The notes under the pieces were generated by a model. That model made no database searches. It had not been told where the DNA came from and worked only from the letters and a program-made list of their open reading frames with translations. DNA of 64,000 nt, taken from NCBI RefSeq assembly GCF_000498535.1, contig NZ_AVGG01000011.1:1-64000 (forward strand), read 5' to 3'. Below, piece after piece: positions 24,879 through 34,083 of this stretch. The stretch is from Flavobacterium limnosediminis JC2902. Its GTDB lineage: Bacteria; Bacteroidota; Bacteroidia; Flavobacteriales; Flavobacteriaceae. Every line of letters begins with the position of its first letter. The stretch's first letter is position 1. Both the position numbers and the translations under genes were made by a program.

Positions 24879-25433
24879 ATTCATAAAATAAAAATTAAAT
24901 AACAATATAATTAGATTACATAAAAAATTCAAACTCCTAATTCTCCTTTTCTCCATCCCGCTTTACACTATACCCACAAAAACGACAAGTGCTACGGGCA
25001 TATCCATATACATCTCCTTTCATTACTGCCAAAAACCCGGTTACCGACTCAACTAAAACACCCCTTTCGTTATGCCTGCCAAGCCTCTAAAACACGTCCA
25101 TAGTAACCCTGTCAAAAAAACGCTTCAAAACCAAACGATTTTTATCACACGAAGCGAGTGACAAGTGTGATTTTTCACAAACGAGCGGCAAAAATAATAA
25201 ATTTATATTAAAAAAAGCAGATTTTTCAACCAAAAAAGTAAAAAAATACAAAACCAAACTTATTATGATAAATCCATTACCTGATTCCGTAAAAGCAAAC
25301 ATAAATCTCTAACCTGTTAGCAAGGAACGGCTCATTAAGAATTTCAAAAGCATAAGTAGAAGGAAGAAATACAATCAACAAAATCAAAAAGAAGCACTCG
25401 TTTATTTTCCTGTCAGAAACTGCCGGATTTCAG
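24879..25433. other. long spacer with hairpin and promoter-like site
   Basis: No gene is convincing. ATCACAC (25144-25150) and GTGTGAT (25165-25171) form a hairpin followed by TTTTT on the plus strand. A minus-strand open frame (25087-25302, 71 codons) crosses this hairpin and has no family. A promoter-like site at 25179-25196 is listed separately. Confidence 0.4.
25179..25196 (-). promoter_or_regulatory. -7-like box with a half-site of the regulator palindrome
   Basis: AAACGAGC (25179-25186), two bases, then the minus-strand box TATTTTTG (25189-25196). The same order and spacing, AAACGAGC-NN-box, occurs at the regulator's promoter (22046-22063). Here the second palindrome arm is missing. 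A transcript from it would run toward the outer-membrane gene at 24878. Confidence 0.35.
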
Positions 25434-25997
25434 TTAAATCCATTTACACAACACCGTCCTGATAATAATAAGAATATCGCCCAAAAAAGAACGATTGTAA
25501 TAATAGTGCAGGTTTAAAACCACCTTATCCGGAAAAATCACCTCATCGTTATACTGCAAAGGTTGCTCCTTCCTGTTTAAAAGCTGTTCTTCATCGCAAT
25601 ATTTTATGGAAGCCTCACTGGTAAGTCCGGGACGTAATTCAAGTATTTTTCGGTTTTCCCCCTCAAGAGTATCATAATACCCCGGCAAATCAGGTCGCGG
25701 CCCCACTATACTCATCTGCCCAATTAAAACATTGATCAATTGTGGAAGTTCATCAATTTTGGAATTCCGTAAAAAAGCACCGGTTTTAGATATCGAAGTC
25801 ACCCCAACCTTGCTTTTACGAACTGTCCGAAGTTTGATGATGGTAAATAATTTTCCATACCGGCCGACCCTTTTTTGAAGAAAAAAACCGCTGGTTCCAG
25901 TATCCGCCACAGCCAAAATCCATCCCAAAAACAGAAGCCAACACAATAGCGGAAGGACAATCAGCGAAAACACGATATCGAAAAGGCGTTTTCCCAT
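25434..25997 (-). CDS. initiating phosphoglycosyltransferase (bacterial sugar transferase), copy 2
   Basis: A 187-residue short-form sugar transferase like that at 10627 but distinct in sequence. N-terminal hydrophobic segment 8-31, then KVGVTSISKTGAFLRNSKIDELPQLINV with the catalytic Asp82-Glu83, and IVGPRPDLPGY. The C-terminal part (RPGLTSEASIKY) differs from the GWAQVNGRN form, so its sugar donor probably differs. It sits 4 bases downstream of the dehydrogenase copy at 26002. No glycosyltransferase accompanies it in this block. Confidence 0.85.
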   Translation of the reverse strand: MGKRLFDIVFSLIVLPLLCWLLFLGWILAVADTGTSGFFLQKRVGRYGKLFTIIKLRTVRKSKVGVTSISKTGAFLRNSKIDELPQLINVLIGQMSIVGPRPDLPGYYDTLEGENRKILELRPGLTSEASIKYCDEEQLLNRKEQPLQYNDEVIFPDKVVLNLHYYYNRSFLGDILIIIRTVLCKWI

Positions 25998-26001
25998 CCG
26001 A

Positions 26002-27279
26002 TTACAACTTTCCGTCAGCCAATTCCTTTAAAACACCTTTCACATCATACAGCAAACTGTTTTCCTTTTGCAGCGAAGCGAAATCCAAATTCAGAAACTC
26101 TTTATGTGCCACACCTAAAATCACCGCATCAAATTTCCCGTCCGGAACCTCCGTAGTGGTTGCCAGTCCGTATTCGTGCATTACTTCCGCAGGATTCGCC
26201 CACGGATCATAAATGGTCAGGTCGGCCTCATAATCTTTTAAGGCAGAAACCACATCTACCGCCTTGGTGTTGCGCACATCCGGACAGTTTTCCTTAAACG
26301 TAATTCCCAACATAAGGATTTTAGAACCGTTTACCTTGATGTTTTTCTTGATCATCAGCTTTACCACCTGTGCTGCCACATAGTCCCCCATACTGTCATT
26401 CAAACGACGTCCGGCAAGAATGATTTCAGGATGATATCCGTGTTCCTGAGCTTTTTGCGCCAGATAATACGGATCCACACCGATGCAGTGCCCACCTACC
26501 AATCCGGGTTTGAAAGGCAGAAAATTCCATTTGGTTCCGGCTGCTTCCAATACGGCATGCGTGTCAATATCAAGGATATTAAATATTTTTGCCAGTTCGT
26601 TCACAAAAGCAATATTGATATCGCGTTGGGAATTCTCGATGACCTTAGCGGCTTCGGCTACCTTTATGGTGGGTGCCAGATGCGTTCCGGCGATGATAAC
26701 GCTTTTGTATAACGCGTCCACTTTTTGTCCGATTTCAGGTGTGGAACCCGAAGTGACTTTTAATATTTTTTCTATGGTATGCTCCTTATCTCCAGGATTG
26801 ATGCGCTCGGGTGAATACCCTGCAAAAAAATCGATGTTGAATTTCAGTCCGGAAATTTTCTCAAGAACCGGGATACATTCTTCTTCCGTAACACCAGGGT
26901 ATACAGTCGATTCATAAATAACAACATCTCCCTTTTTCAATACTTTACCAACTGTTTCGCTGGCTTTGTACAACGGAGTCAGATCAGGTCGGTTGTTTTT
27001 GTCAACAGGTGTTGGAACCGTAACGATAAAATAATTGCAATCGCCGATATCTTCTAAGGTAGCCGAACAATAAAGTCCGTTGGCATCCGATGATTTTTCA
27101 ACCAAAACAGCTTTCAGAACATCATTTGACACTTCCAAAGTAGCATCAATACCTTTATTAAGTTCTTCAATCCGGGTTTTATTCACATCAAAGCCTACTA
27201 CGGGATATTTTGTAGCGAACAATCTTGCCAGAGGCAAACCAACATAGCCTAATCCTATGACGGCAATTTTTATACTCAT
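26002..27279 (-). CDS. UDP-N-acetylhexosamine 6-dehydrogenase (WbpA/TviB type), copy 2
   Basis: A 425-residue dehydrogenase with the same motifs as copy 1: [12 protein letters not shown] near the N-terminus, the catalytic Cys in [15 protein letters not shown], and [15 protein letters not shown]. It lacks the ~13-residue insertion seen in copy 1 and so has the usual family length. A promoter box lies 20 bases upstream (27299-27306), and the sugar transferase at 25434 follows after 4 bases. It probably makes a UDP-HexNAc uronic acid for the same or a second polysaccharide. Confidence 0.9.
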   Translation of the reverse strand: MSIKIAVIGLGYVGLPLARLFATKYPVVGFDVNKTRIEELNKGIDATLEVSNDVLKAVLVEKSSDANGLYCSATLEDIGDCNYFIVTVPTPVDKNNRPDLTPLYKASETVGKVLKKGDVVIYESTVYPGVTEEECIPVLEKISGLKFNIDFFAGYSPERINPGDKEHTIEKILKVTSGSTPEIGQKVDALYKSVIIAGTHLAPTIKVAEAAKVIENSQRDINIAFVNELAKIFNILDIDTHAVLEAAGTKWNFLPFKPGLVGGHCIGVDPYYLAQKAQEHGYHPEIILAGRRLNDSMGDYVAAQVVKLMIKKNIKVNGSKILMLGITFKENCPDVRNTKAVDVVSALKDYEADLTIYDPWANPAEVMHEYGLATTTEVPDGKFDAVILGVAHKEFLNLDFASLQKENSLLYDVKGVLKELADGKL

Positions 27280-27298
27280 GCTGTTTTTATATTGGTCT

Positions 27299-27306
27299 CA
27301 AAAATA
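27299..27306 (-). promoter_or_regulatory. -7 promoter box for dehydrogenase copy 2
   Basis: On the minus strand TATTTTTG fits TANNTTTG, 19 bases before the ATG at 27279. It separates this two-gene unit from the genes at 27574-29946. Confidence 0.5.
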
Positions 27307-27476
27307 ATTTAAAACTACGAATTTAAGCACACTCTCACTTACTCAGGGTAATAGTTTGCATTTAAATTTTTCGTGAACCGTTTTTGACGGCCACAGCTTC
27401 AAAAAATTTACCCCGAGTTACATACACGAGCAGAGAAAACTGAAGAAGAAAATTTCCAAAGATTAATTCGTGCTAA

Positions 27477-27493
27477 TCTGTGTAATTTGTGGC
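27477..27493. repeat. short dispersed repeat, copy 2
   Basis: TCTGTGTAATTTGTGGC is identical to bases 1-17 of the window. It is preceded by GATTAATTCGTGCTAA, which may belong to the repeat. The surrounding spacer 27307-27573 holds no gene that I can see. Confidence 0.55.
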
Positions 27494-27573
27494 AAATAAA
27501 TTAAGTTCTACACCCTAAATTTTCAGTCTGTTATACCGAAACAATTTGCTAGAAGACCACTGTGTTTATTAGT

Positions 27574-28962
27574 TTATGATCCGATGGACTGATAAACAAA
27601 TCCGATTTTCTCAAGTTCCGTTTTATCTAATAAATTTCTACCATCAAATACGAAAGCCGGTTTTAACATACCGTCGTAAATTTGCTGCCAATTGTAATCC
27701 CTGAACTCATCCCATTCTGTCAATATTGCTATGGCATGAGCATCTTTACAAGCTGAATAAGGATTTTCGTCTGCAACAATTCCTTTTTTATTCTCGGTAT
27801 CCGTACGGGTTTCAAGATAATTTAAGTCGGATAAAATCTGGTCCTCTTTCACTTTCGGATCAAAAACAGAAATATGGGCTTGTTCACTCAACAGGTCATC
27901 AGCAACATAAATCGCAGCTGATTCACGGGTATCGTTGGTATCCTTTTTAAAAGCCCAGCCCAAAAAGGCAATTTTCTTTCCGGAAACCGTATTGTATAAC
28001 GTACTGATGATATTTTTGGCGAAACGACGTTTTTGGTGGTCGTTCATGATGATTACCTGCTCCCAATAATCCGCGACTTCGTTCAATCCGTAAGTTTTAG
28101 CGATATACACTAGATTCAGGATATCTTTCTGAAAGCACGACCCCCCGAAACCTACGGAGGACTTAAGGAATTTCGATCCGATTCGGCTGTCCATTCCTAT
28201 GGCACGTGCCACTTCATTAACATCGGCTCCGGTTCTTTCACACAATTCACTCATCGCGTTAATGGAAGAAACACGTTGCGCCAAAAAGGCATTAGCCGTT
28301 AGTTTTGATAATTCAGATGACCATACGTTCGTAGTTAAAATACGTTCCTGAGGAACCCAGTTCGCATAAATGTCAACCAGGGACTGTATCGCTTTTTGCC
28401 CTTCAGGCGTAGTATCACCACCGATTAACACCCTGTCAGGTGCCAATAAATCGGCTACAGCAGTACCTTCAGCCAAAAACTCCGGATTGGAAAGTATCTG
28501 AAACTGAACCCCGTTTCCGGTATGATCCAGGATATCTTTAATAGCACTGGCGGTACGCACCGGCAGCGTCGATTTTTCAACCACTATTTTATCGGTCTTT
28601 GCCACACGGGCAATCTGACGGGCACATAATTCGATGTGTTTTAAATCGGCAGCCATACCCTTTCCGACACCATAAGTTTTGGTTGGAGTGTTTACCGAAA
28701 TAAAAATCATGTCTGCCTCTTCAATGGCTTTATCCACTTCTGTGGAAAAAAACAGGTTTCTGCCACGAGCTTCCGCCACTATGGCACTTAACCCCGGTTC
28801 GTAAACAGGAATATTATCGGTATTAGCTTCGTTCCATGCGGCAATTCGCTTCTCATTCAGATCGACAACCGTTACTTTGATATGCGGACATTTCTGAGCG
28901 ATAACAGCCATGGTTGGCCCTCCTACATATCCGGCTCCGATACAACAAATAGTCTTTATCAT
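27574..28962 (-). CDS. ugd: UDP-glucose 6-dehydrogenase
   Basis: A 462-residue NAD-dependent enzyme that oxidises UDP-glucose to UDP-glucuronate. The N-terminus [17 protein letters not shown] and the [13 protein letters not shown] segment are typical of the longer, animal-type UDP-glucose dehydrogenase class, distinct from the WbpA types in this window. The catalytic Cys is in [16 protein letters not shown], and the C-terminal domain has [17 protein letters not shown]. It follows the epimerase copy 2 after 3 bases, so the two are co-transcribed. It can supply glucuronic acid to the polysaccharide. Confidence 0.9.
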   Translation of the reverse strand: MIKTICCIGAGYVGGPTMAVIAQKCPHIKVTVVDLNEKRIAAWNEANTDNIPVYEPGLSAIVAEARGRNLFFSTEVDKAIEEADMIFISVNTPTKTYGVGKGMAADLKHIELCARQIARVAKTDKIVVEKSTLPVRTASAIKDILDHTGNGVQFQILSNPEFLAEGTAVADLLAPDRVLIGGDTTPEGQKAIQSLVDIYANWVPQERILTTNVWSSELSKLTANAFLAQRVSSINAMSELCERTGADVNEVARAIGMDSRIGSKFLKSSVGFGGSCFQKDILNLVYIAKTYGLNEVADYWEQVIIMNDHQKRRFAKNIISTLYNTVSGKKIAFLGWAFKKDTNDTRESAAIYVADDLLSEQAHISVFDPKVKEDQILSDLNYLETRTDTENKKGIVADENPYSACKDAHAIAILTEWDEFRDYNWQQIYDGMLKPAFVFDGRNLLDKTELEKIGFVYQSIGS

Positions 28963-28965
28963 ATT

Positions 28966-29946
28966 TTATTTAAGGTTTTCCCAATACCACTTCACAGCTT
29001 CTTTCAACCCTTGTGAAATAGAGTATTGCGGATTGTAATTTAATAGTTTTTGTGCCTTTTCGATACTGGCCAGGGAATGCGGAATATCCCCCATTCGGTT
29101 GGGCCCGTGAACAACGGTAACTCCGGCAATTTCCGGATCGAATTCCGAAAGAAACTCTTTCAGATAACCTATCAGGTCGTTCAGCGTGGTCCGGTCGCCG
29201 AAAGCAGTATTATACACGGTATTGATGGCCTCCGGATTATTCGTCAGCATAGCCAGCTCATTCATCTGAAGCACATTATCGATATAAGTAAAGTCCCTTG
29301 AATAATTCCCGTCTCCGTTAATTACAGGACTTTCATGCTGCATTAACTGCATCACAAATTTAGGAATTACCGCAGCATATGAGCCGTTGGGATTCTGCTT
29401 CCGTCCGAAAACGTTGAAATACCGCAAACCGACGGTTTCCACGCCATAGGTCTTACTGAAAATATCGGCATACAATTCGTTGACATACTTGGTAATGGCA
29501 TAAGGCGATAACGGTCTCCCGATGACCTCCTCCTCTTTGGGAAGACTTTCCGAATCCCCGTAAGTCGAAGAACTCGCCGCATACACAAACCGTTTGATTC
29601 CGGCTTCCTTAGAAGCGTGCAGCATATTTAAAAATCCGGAAACGTTAACCTCATTGGTAGTAATCGGATCCTGAATCGATCGCGGCACCGACCCTAAAGC
29701 CGCCTGATGCAAAACATAATCAATACCGTCCATCGCCTTCATACAGGTAGTATAATCCCTGATATCCCCTTCAATCAACTGAAAACCGGAATTTGAAATC
29801 AGATGCTCAATATTATGCCTGAACCCCGTCGAAAAATTATCAAGACAAACCACCCTGTAGCCTTTCTCAAGAAAGTACTCACACAAATTAGACCCGATAA
29901 ATCCGGCGCCCCCTGTTATAAGAATGGTTAAATTGGTATCAGACAT
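28966..29946 (-). CDS. UDP-HexNAc(A) 4-epimerase (TviC/WbpP-like SDR), copy 2
   Basis: A 326-residue extended SDR, close paralogue of the enzyme at 20449 (shared GGAGFIGSNLCEYF, HQAALGSVPRSI, AASSSTYGDSE, YAITKYVNELYADIF). NAD-binding and YxxxK motifs are intact. It is the first gene of a two-gene unit with UDP-glucose dehydrogenase, with its own promoter at 29966-29973. Together with the dehydrogenase at 26002 it duplicates the uronic acid module of the main operon. Confidence 0.9.
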   Translation of the reverse strand: MSDTNLTILITGGAGFIGSNLCEYFLEKGYRVVCLDNFSTGFRHNIEHLISNSGFQLIEGDIRDYTTCMKAMDGIDYVLHQAALGSVPRSIQDPITTNEVNVSGFLNMLHASKEAGIKRFVYAASSSTYGDSESLPKEEEVIGRPLSPYAITKYVNELYADIFSKTYGVETVGLRYFNVFGRKQNPNGSYAAVIPKFVMQLMQHESPVINGDGNYSRDFTYIDNVLQMNELAMLTNNPEAINTVYNTAFGDRTTLNDLIGYLKEFLSEFDPEIAGVTVVHGPNRMGDIPHSLASIEKAQKLLNYNPQYSISQGLKEAVKWYWENLK

Positions 29947-29965
29947 TTTTCATAATCATAAGATG

Positions 29966-29973
29966 CAAAGGTA
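29966..29973 (-). promoter_or_regulatory. -7 promoter box for epimerase copy 2
   Basis: On the minus strand TACCTTTG fits TANNTTTG, 19 bases before the ATG at 29946. Confidence 0.5.
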
Positions 29974-30032
29974 CTCTTTTTAGGAAGTTTTTACGATAAA
30001 GTCATCGTCAAAACATCGCTCAACAGTAAAAA

Positions 30033-32498
30033 TTACTTCCTAATCAAAACAGCTTTTACTTTCTCTATAAAAGTTTTTTGCTGCTCCACTTCCATATAAC
30101 CATTTCCGTAAGCACCGTACCCGTATCCGTATCCTGAACTGTACCCATATCCGTATCCATACCCGTACTTAACCTTGCTCTCAAAGTCATTAAACAGTAT
30201 ACTGATATTATGCAGTTCACCTCTTTTATGTTTTTCGTTCACAATGGAAAGCATTGCTTTTTTTGTGAAGTTCTGACGTGTCACAAACAATGTGGCATCA
30301 CAGTATTGTGCAAGTTCCAGCGCATCTGCAACCAAACCTACCGGCGGTGTATCCAGAATAATGTAATCATACATTGTCTTCAATTCTTCAATCAACTCCC
30401 GCATTGAATCACCAAGAATCAGTTCGGAAGGGTTTGGAGGGATTGGCCCTGAGGTAATCACATCGAGATACGGAATGTGTGTACTTTGAACAATCTCACT
30501 TATTGACTTCTGCCCAATGAGATAATTTACCACCCCTACATTATTTTCGATATTAAAATCACCAAATATTCTGGGTTTACGCAAATCCAAACCAACAATT
30601 ACCGTTTTCTTTTCTCCTAATGCAAAAACCGTCCCCATATTTATGGAACAGAAGGTTTTCCCCTCACCACCGACCGAGGAAGTCAGCATCAGAGTCTTTG
30701 TTCCTTCAGCTTTTTGCTTCTTATACATGTATTGCAATGACGAACGTATGGCCCTGAAAGATTCTGCCAGAGGCGATTTCGGTTTATCAAAAACAGAAAG
30801 ATTACTCTCTGTATTCTTCTTTCCGATTATACCTATAATTGGAATTTTAGTAAGTCGCTCGATTTCTTCGGTAGTATGAATCGTATTATCCAATAGGGTA
30901 ATTGCAAAAACGATCAGCAACGGTACCAGAAAGCCCAAAAGCAACGCAAGAATATAATTAACACTCGTTTTAGGGCCTATCAGTCCACCTCCCGTGTCTT
31001 TTGCCGAATCAATAAATTCAATATCCGAAACGTTGGCTGCTTTTACAATATCCGCCTCACTTCTTTTCTGTAAAAAAGTGTTGTATATATTATCATTCAG
31101 ATCGTATTTCCTTTTGATTTTAGATAACTCCTGCTGTTCTTGCGGCAATTTCATTATAACACCTTCCGCTTCACTGATATTTCTGTCGATCAGATCTAAA
31201 TCATATTGCAACGCCCCTTTAGCAGATCTGATATTTTCCAATAAAACCTGCTTAATGGCTTCCATGTCCTTATCAAATTCCTTAAAGAGCTTTTCACTTT
31301 TAAGAGAATATGCCTTTTCGGAGCGCTCGGTGGAAAGCAATATCAGTTTTGAAACATTGCTGACAATATTCGGATCGTCAATTCCGGCCACAGTGGGAGC
31401 CGGCAATCTCGAATAATCCGTGCTGCTTCTAAGATAACTGTTTAATGAATTATAGTAGACTATCTTACGTTCAACAGCATCCCGCTCAATATCATAATTC
31501 GTAAGTCGTTCCGTTAGTTTTTCACCACCACCTTCAAGTTCAAACACGTTTTTATCCCGTCCGAAATCTTTCAGTTCTTTCTCGGTATTTTTCAATTGCC
31601 CTTCCATCGCAAGCAACGTACTGTCAATAAAAGAAATAGTATTTATGGCAAACCTGTTCTTACCGTCTAATTGCTTCTTTTTGAGAATTTCGACGGTTGC
31701 ATTAAGATATTCCACAAGTCGCGCCTTATTTGTTCCCTGAAGCCCTAAACTGATAACCGATCCGGCTTTATCCCCAACATCCACATTAATTGACTTATAC
31801 CTCGCAACGGTGCCGTCAAAATTATTAAATCGGATGTAATACTCATTCCCAACGTAATCCCCCGGATTTTCATTGATAAATAACTTAAAATTAAGGAAAG
31901 GCAAATCAACCATTTCCCCCACCTTGTATCTTTTAGAAATTTCGGTATCCTGAACCAATGCAGTAGAATTCGAATTTGTGGCATAAATAAAAGTACCCAC
32001 CTGATTACCTTCGAAATTAACCGTCAGTTTATACTCATTCTGACTGAGGAATTTTATCTGAATGGGAATACCGGCCAATTGCGCTTTTCTTTCGTCAATT
32101 GCCACATAAAACGGAACACTCCCATAAGCGTCAATAAGGCTGTATTCTCCCTGAATAAGGTAATCCGTATAGTAATTTAGCTTTTCCACGACCGCTTCGT
32201 TATGCGATCTCGATTTCAGTGCCGTAATGATCGTCTGAACTTTATCCGAAACCCCGCCCCAGTTAAAGACTAAACTGGTGTTTGAGGTAAAAAAGGAATT
32301 ATTTTCATCTTTAACGACAATGGAAGCTTCCATACCGTAAATTTTCTCTTTACGGATATTAACCTGGTAGGCAATTGTGAACGTTATGATTAGTGACACC
32401 ACAAACCATTTCCAATAGCTTAAAACTTTTAACAGGAATCCTTTAAAATCAAAACTGCTTTGATTTTCTGTAAAAGAAAAATCTTTGATATCCAGCAT
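30033..32498 (-). CDS. Wzc-type tyrosine autokinase / polysaccharide co-polymerase, copy 2
   Basis: An 821-residue paralogue of the kinase at 7398. Two membrane helices (about 29-46 and near 520-545) flank the Wzz-like periplasmic domain. The kinase domain has Walker A SSVGGEGKTF (607-616), A' VGLDLRKPRI and Walker B YIILDTPP (711-718). The tyrosine cluster (about 778-801) is longer and interrupted, with more Tyr than copy 1. It is 5 bases downstream of the OPX gene copy 2, forming a wza-wzc unit. Two different Wzc proteins in one island suggest two export systems or specialised chain-length control. Confidence 0.92.
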   Translation of the reverse strand: MLDIKDFSFTENQSSFDFKGFLLKVLSYWKWFVVSLIITFTIAYQVNIRKEKIYGMEASIVVKDENNSFFTSNTSLVFNWGGVSDKVQTIITALKSRSHNEAVVEKLNYYTDYLIQGEYSLIDAYGSVPFYVAIDERKAQLAGIPIQIKFLSQNEYKLTVNFEGNQVGTFIYATNSNSTALVQDTEISKRYKVGEMVDLPFLNFKLFINENPGDYVGNEYYIRFNNFDGTVARYKSINVDVGDKAGSVISLGLQGTNKARLVEYLNATVEILKKKQLDGKNRFAINTISFIDSTLLAMEGQLKNTEKELKDFGRDKNVFELEGGGEKLTERLTNYDIERDAVERKIVYYNSLNSYLRSSTDYSRLPAPTVAGIDDPNIVSNVSKLILLSTERSEKAYSLKSEKLFKEFDKDMEAIKQVLLENIRSAKGALQYDLDLIDRNISEAEGVIMKLPQEQQELSKIKRKYDLNDNIYNTFLQKRSEADIVKAANVSDIEFIDSAKDTGGGLIGPKTSVNYILALLLGFLVPLLIVFAITLLDNTIHTTEEIERLTKIPIIGIIGKKNTESNLSVFDKPKSPLAESFRAIRSSLQYMYKKQKAEGTKTLMLTSSVGGEGKTFCSINMGTVFALGEKKTVIVGLDLRKPRIFGDFNIENNVGVVNYLIGQKSISEIVQSTHIPYLDVITSGPIPPNPSELILGDSMRELIEELKTMYDYIILDTPPVGLVADALELAQYCDATLFVTRQNFTKKAMLSIVNEKHKRGELHNISILFNDFESKVKYGYGYGYGYSSGYGYGYGAYGNGYMEVEQQKTFIEKVKAVLIRK
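30093..30168 (-). repeat. Gly-Tyr codon repeat in kinase tail, copy 2
   Basis: On the minus strand a run of TAY-GGN codons (TATGGATACGGATATGG type) encodes the tyrosine-rich tail of the second Wzc, with short breaks (SSG, GAYGNGY). Confidence 0.6.
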
Positions 32499-32503
32499 AA
32501 CAA

Positions 32504-33295
32504 TTATAGACTTTTAAGTAACACAAGCGTTGTTGTAAATAAGGACAATGCCGTAATGATGGTCGCTACGGATTGCACTCCGGTAGTTCCGGTTCCCCAT
32601 GACTTCTGTTTTAACGGCTTAACATAGATATAATCATTGGGCTGCAGGAAATAATAAGGAGACTGCATGGCCTTAGCATCCGTAAGATCGATGGAATGCG
32701 TTTCCGTACCGTGCGGATACTGACGAATAATCGAAACATCCTTCCTGTTTCCCGTCAGGGTAATATCCCCTGAATTTGCGATAGCCTCCATAATGGTAGC
32801 CTTGTCCTGATACAATGTGTTTGTTCCGGGACTTCCGATTTCTCCATTGATTGTATACCTCAGTCCGGCCAATTTAACCGTTACGAAAATATTGGCTTCT
32901 TCTTTGAAATATTCCTCTAACAGTTGTTTTTCAACTTTTAACCGTATTTCATCCAGGGTAAATCCTAACACATTCAGTTCTCCGAGGATCGGCATTCTGA
33001 TATTTCCGTGATCATCAACCGTAAACCCTTCAAAATACATGGCTTGCTCCGACTGACTGGTCCCTTGAGTCCCAGACGGTGAAAAAATATCTACCAGCTT
33101 CTGATCCAAAGCCCGAATATTAACACTCAATATATCATTTACCTGAACCCGATACGGCTTATTAACAATAGGATGAACGCTTACCGACAAACTGTCCTGA
33201 GTTTTATTCTGAAGATATGTCAGATCTTTTGAAGAGATGCACGAAACCGAAGAAAATCCTATAAGTAACAGTAAAAGAAAAAATTCTTTTTTCAT
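32504..33295 (-). CDS. polysaccharide export OPX lipoprotein (Wza-like), copy 2
   Basis: A 263-residue export lipoprotein. The signal peptide MKKEFFLLLLLIGFSSVSC places the lipidated Cys at 19. The poly-export domain (NDILSVNIRALDQKL), an SLBB-type segment (TINGEIGSPGTNTLYQDK) and a C-terminal hydrophobic tail follow, as in copy 1. I chose the ATG at 33295 (33298 is equally possible, one codon longer); the open frame continues to 33331 but that start lies upstream of the promoter box at 33315-33322. It heads the wza-wzc pair of the second block. Confidence 0.9.
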   Translation of the reverse strand: MKKEFFLLLLLIGFSSVSCISSKDLTYLQNKTQDSLSVSVHPIVNKPYRVQVNDILSVNIRALDQKLVDIFSPSGTQGTSQSEQAMYFEGFTVDDHGNIRMPILGELNVLGFTLDEIRLKVEKQLLEEYFKEEANIFVTVKLAGLRYTINGEIGSPGTNTLYQDKATIMEAIANSGDITLTGNRKDVSIIRQYPHGTETHSIDLTDAKAMQSPYYFLQPNDYIYVKPLKQKSWGTGTTGVQSVATIITALSLFTTTLVLLKSL

Positions 33296-33314
33296 CATTT
33301 TTATTTTAAAAAAA

Positions 33315-33322
33315 CAAATATA
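33315..33322 (-). promoter_or_regulatory. -7 promoter box for the second wza-wzc pair
   Basis: On the minus strand TATATTTG fits TANNTTTG, 17-20 bases before the candidate start codons at 33298 and 33295. The same box sequence precedes OPX copy 1 (6405-6412). Confidence 0.5.
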
Positions 33323-33378
33323 GTTTTTCAATCGATATATTTATACTTATTCAGTAATATTACACCAAAAAGTAACGG

Positions 33379-33999
33379 TTACATATTCTTTAACGAATTC
33401 TCAAACGGAATCCGGTGCATCAGACTCCGCCCCAGCGTCACTTCATCAGCATATTCCAGCTCATCTCCAATGGCAATTCCGCGGGCGATTGCAGACGTAA
33501 TCACACCGTATTCTTTAATTTGTTTGTAGATGTAAAAATTGGTGGTATCCCCTTCCATTGTGGAACTCAGTGCAAAAATAATCTCCTTCACGGTTCCTGA
33601 TTTCACCTTCTCCACTAAGGAGCTGATATTCAACTGACTTGGACCAACCCCGTCAATAGGAGAAATTTTCCCTCCCAAAACATGGTACAGTCCTTTAAAC
33701 ATTCCGGTATTTTCCAGAGCCATCACATCGCGAATGTCTTCCACCACACAGATCAGCGAGGCATCACGCGAAGGGTTCGCACAGATTTCACAAACTTCCA
33801 CATCCGAAATATTATGGCATTTTTTACAGAACTTAATTTCACCCCGCATGCTAAGCAAGGCCGATGTAAGTTGCTCCGTTTGCTCTTTCGGTTGCTTTAA
33901 TAAATGCAATACCAAACGTAATGCCGTACGTTTTCCGATTCCGGGCAACTGCGCCATTTCGTTGACTGCTCTTTCTAAAAGTTTTGATGAAAATTCCAT
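33379..33999 (-). CDS. recR: recombination mediator protein RecR
   Basis: A 206-residue RecR, which with RecO loads RecA at gaps during RecFOR repair. N-terminal helix-hairpin-helix [17 protein letters not shown]; a four-cysteine zinc finger at 58, 61, 70 and 73 (CKKC...CEIC); a Toprim domain starting [15 protein letters not shown]-terminal LARG-type segment ([23 protein letters not shown]). The MEFSSKLL start at 33999 is normal for the family; a longer frame to 34068 would read through the promoter. It marks the right border of the polysaccharide island. Confidence 0.95.
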   Translation of the reverse strand: MEFSSKLLERAVNEMAQLPGIGKRTALRLVLHLLKQPKEQTEQLTSALLSMRGEIKFCKKCHNISDVEVCEICANPSRDASLICVVEDIRDVMALENTGMFKGLYHVLGGKISPIDGVGPSQLNISSLVEKVKSGTVKEIIFALSSTMEGDTTNFYIYKQIKEYGVITSAIARGIAIGDELEYADEVTLGRSLMHRIPFENSLKNM

Positions 34000-34003
34000 G
34001 ACG

Positions 34004-34011
34004 CAAAAGTA
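34004..34011 (-). promoter_or_regulatory. -7 promoter box directly before recR
   Basis: On the minus strand TACTTTTG fits TANNTTTG. Only CGTC lies between it and the ATG at 33999, so the message is probably leaderless. Confidence 0.55.
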
Positions 34012-34083
34012 GTTAATTTGAAAATTATCCGATTTGAGAATTTGAAGATTATTTGTGTAAATTGGCACACTAAAATTTTAGCA

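Noticed and set aside
25087..25302. Minus-strand frame of 71 codons
   Set aside because: It spans a hairpin and a promoter-like site, has no recognisable family, and its start context is poor.
30994..31416. 140-codon frame antisense to the second Wzc gene
   Set aside because: Shadow of a strongly conserved gene; serine-rich composition typical of antisense translation.
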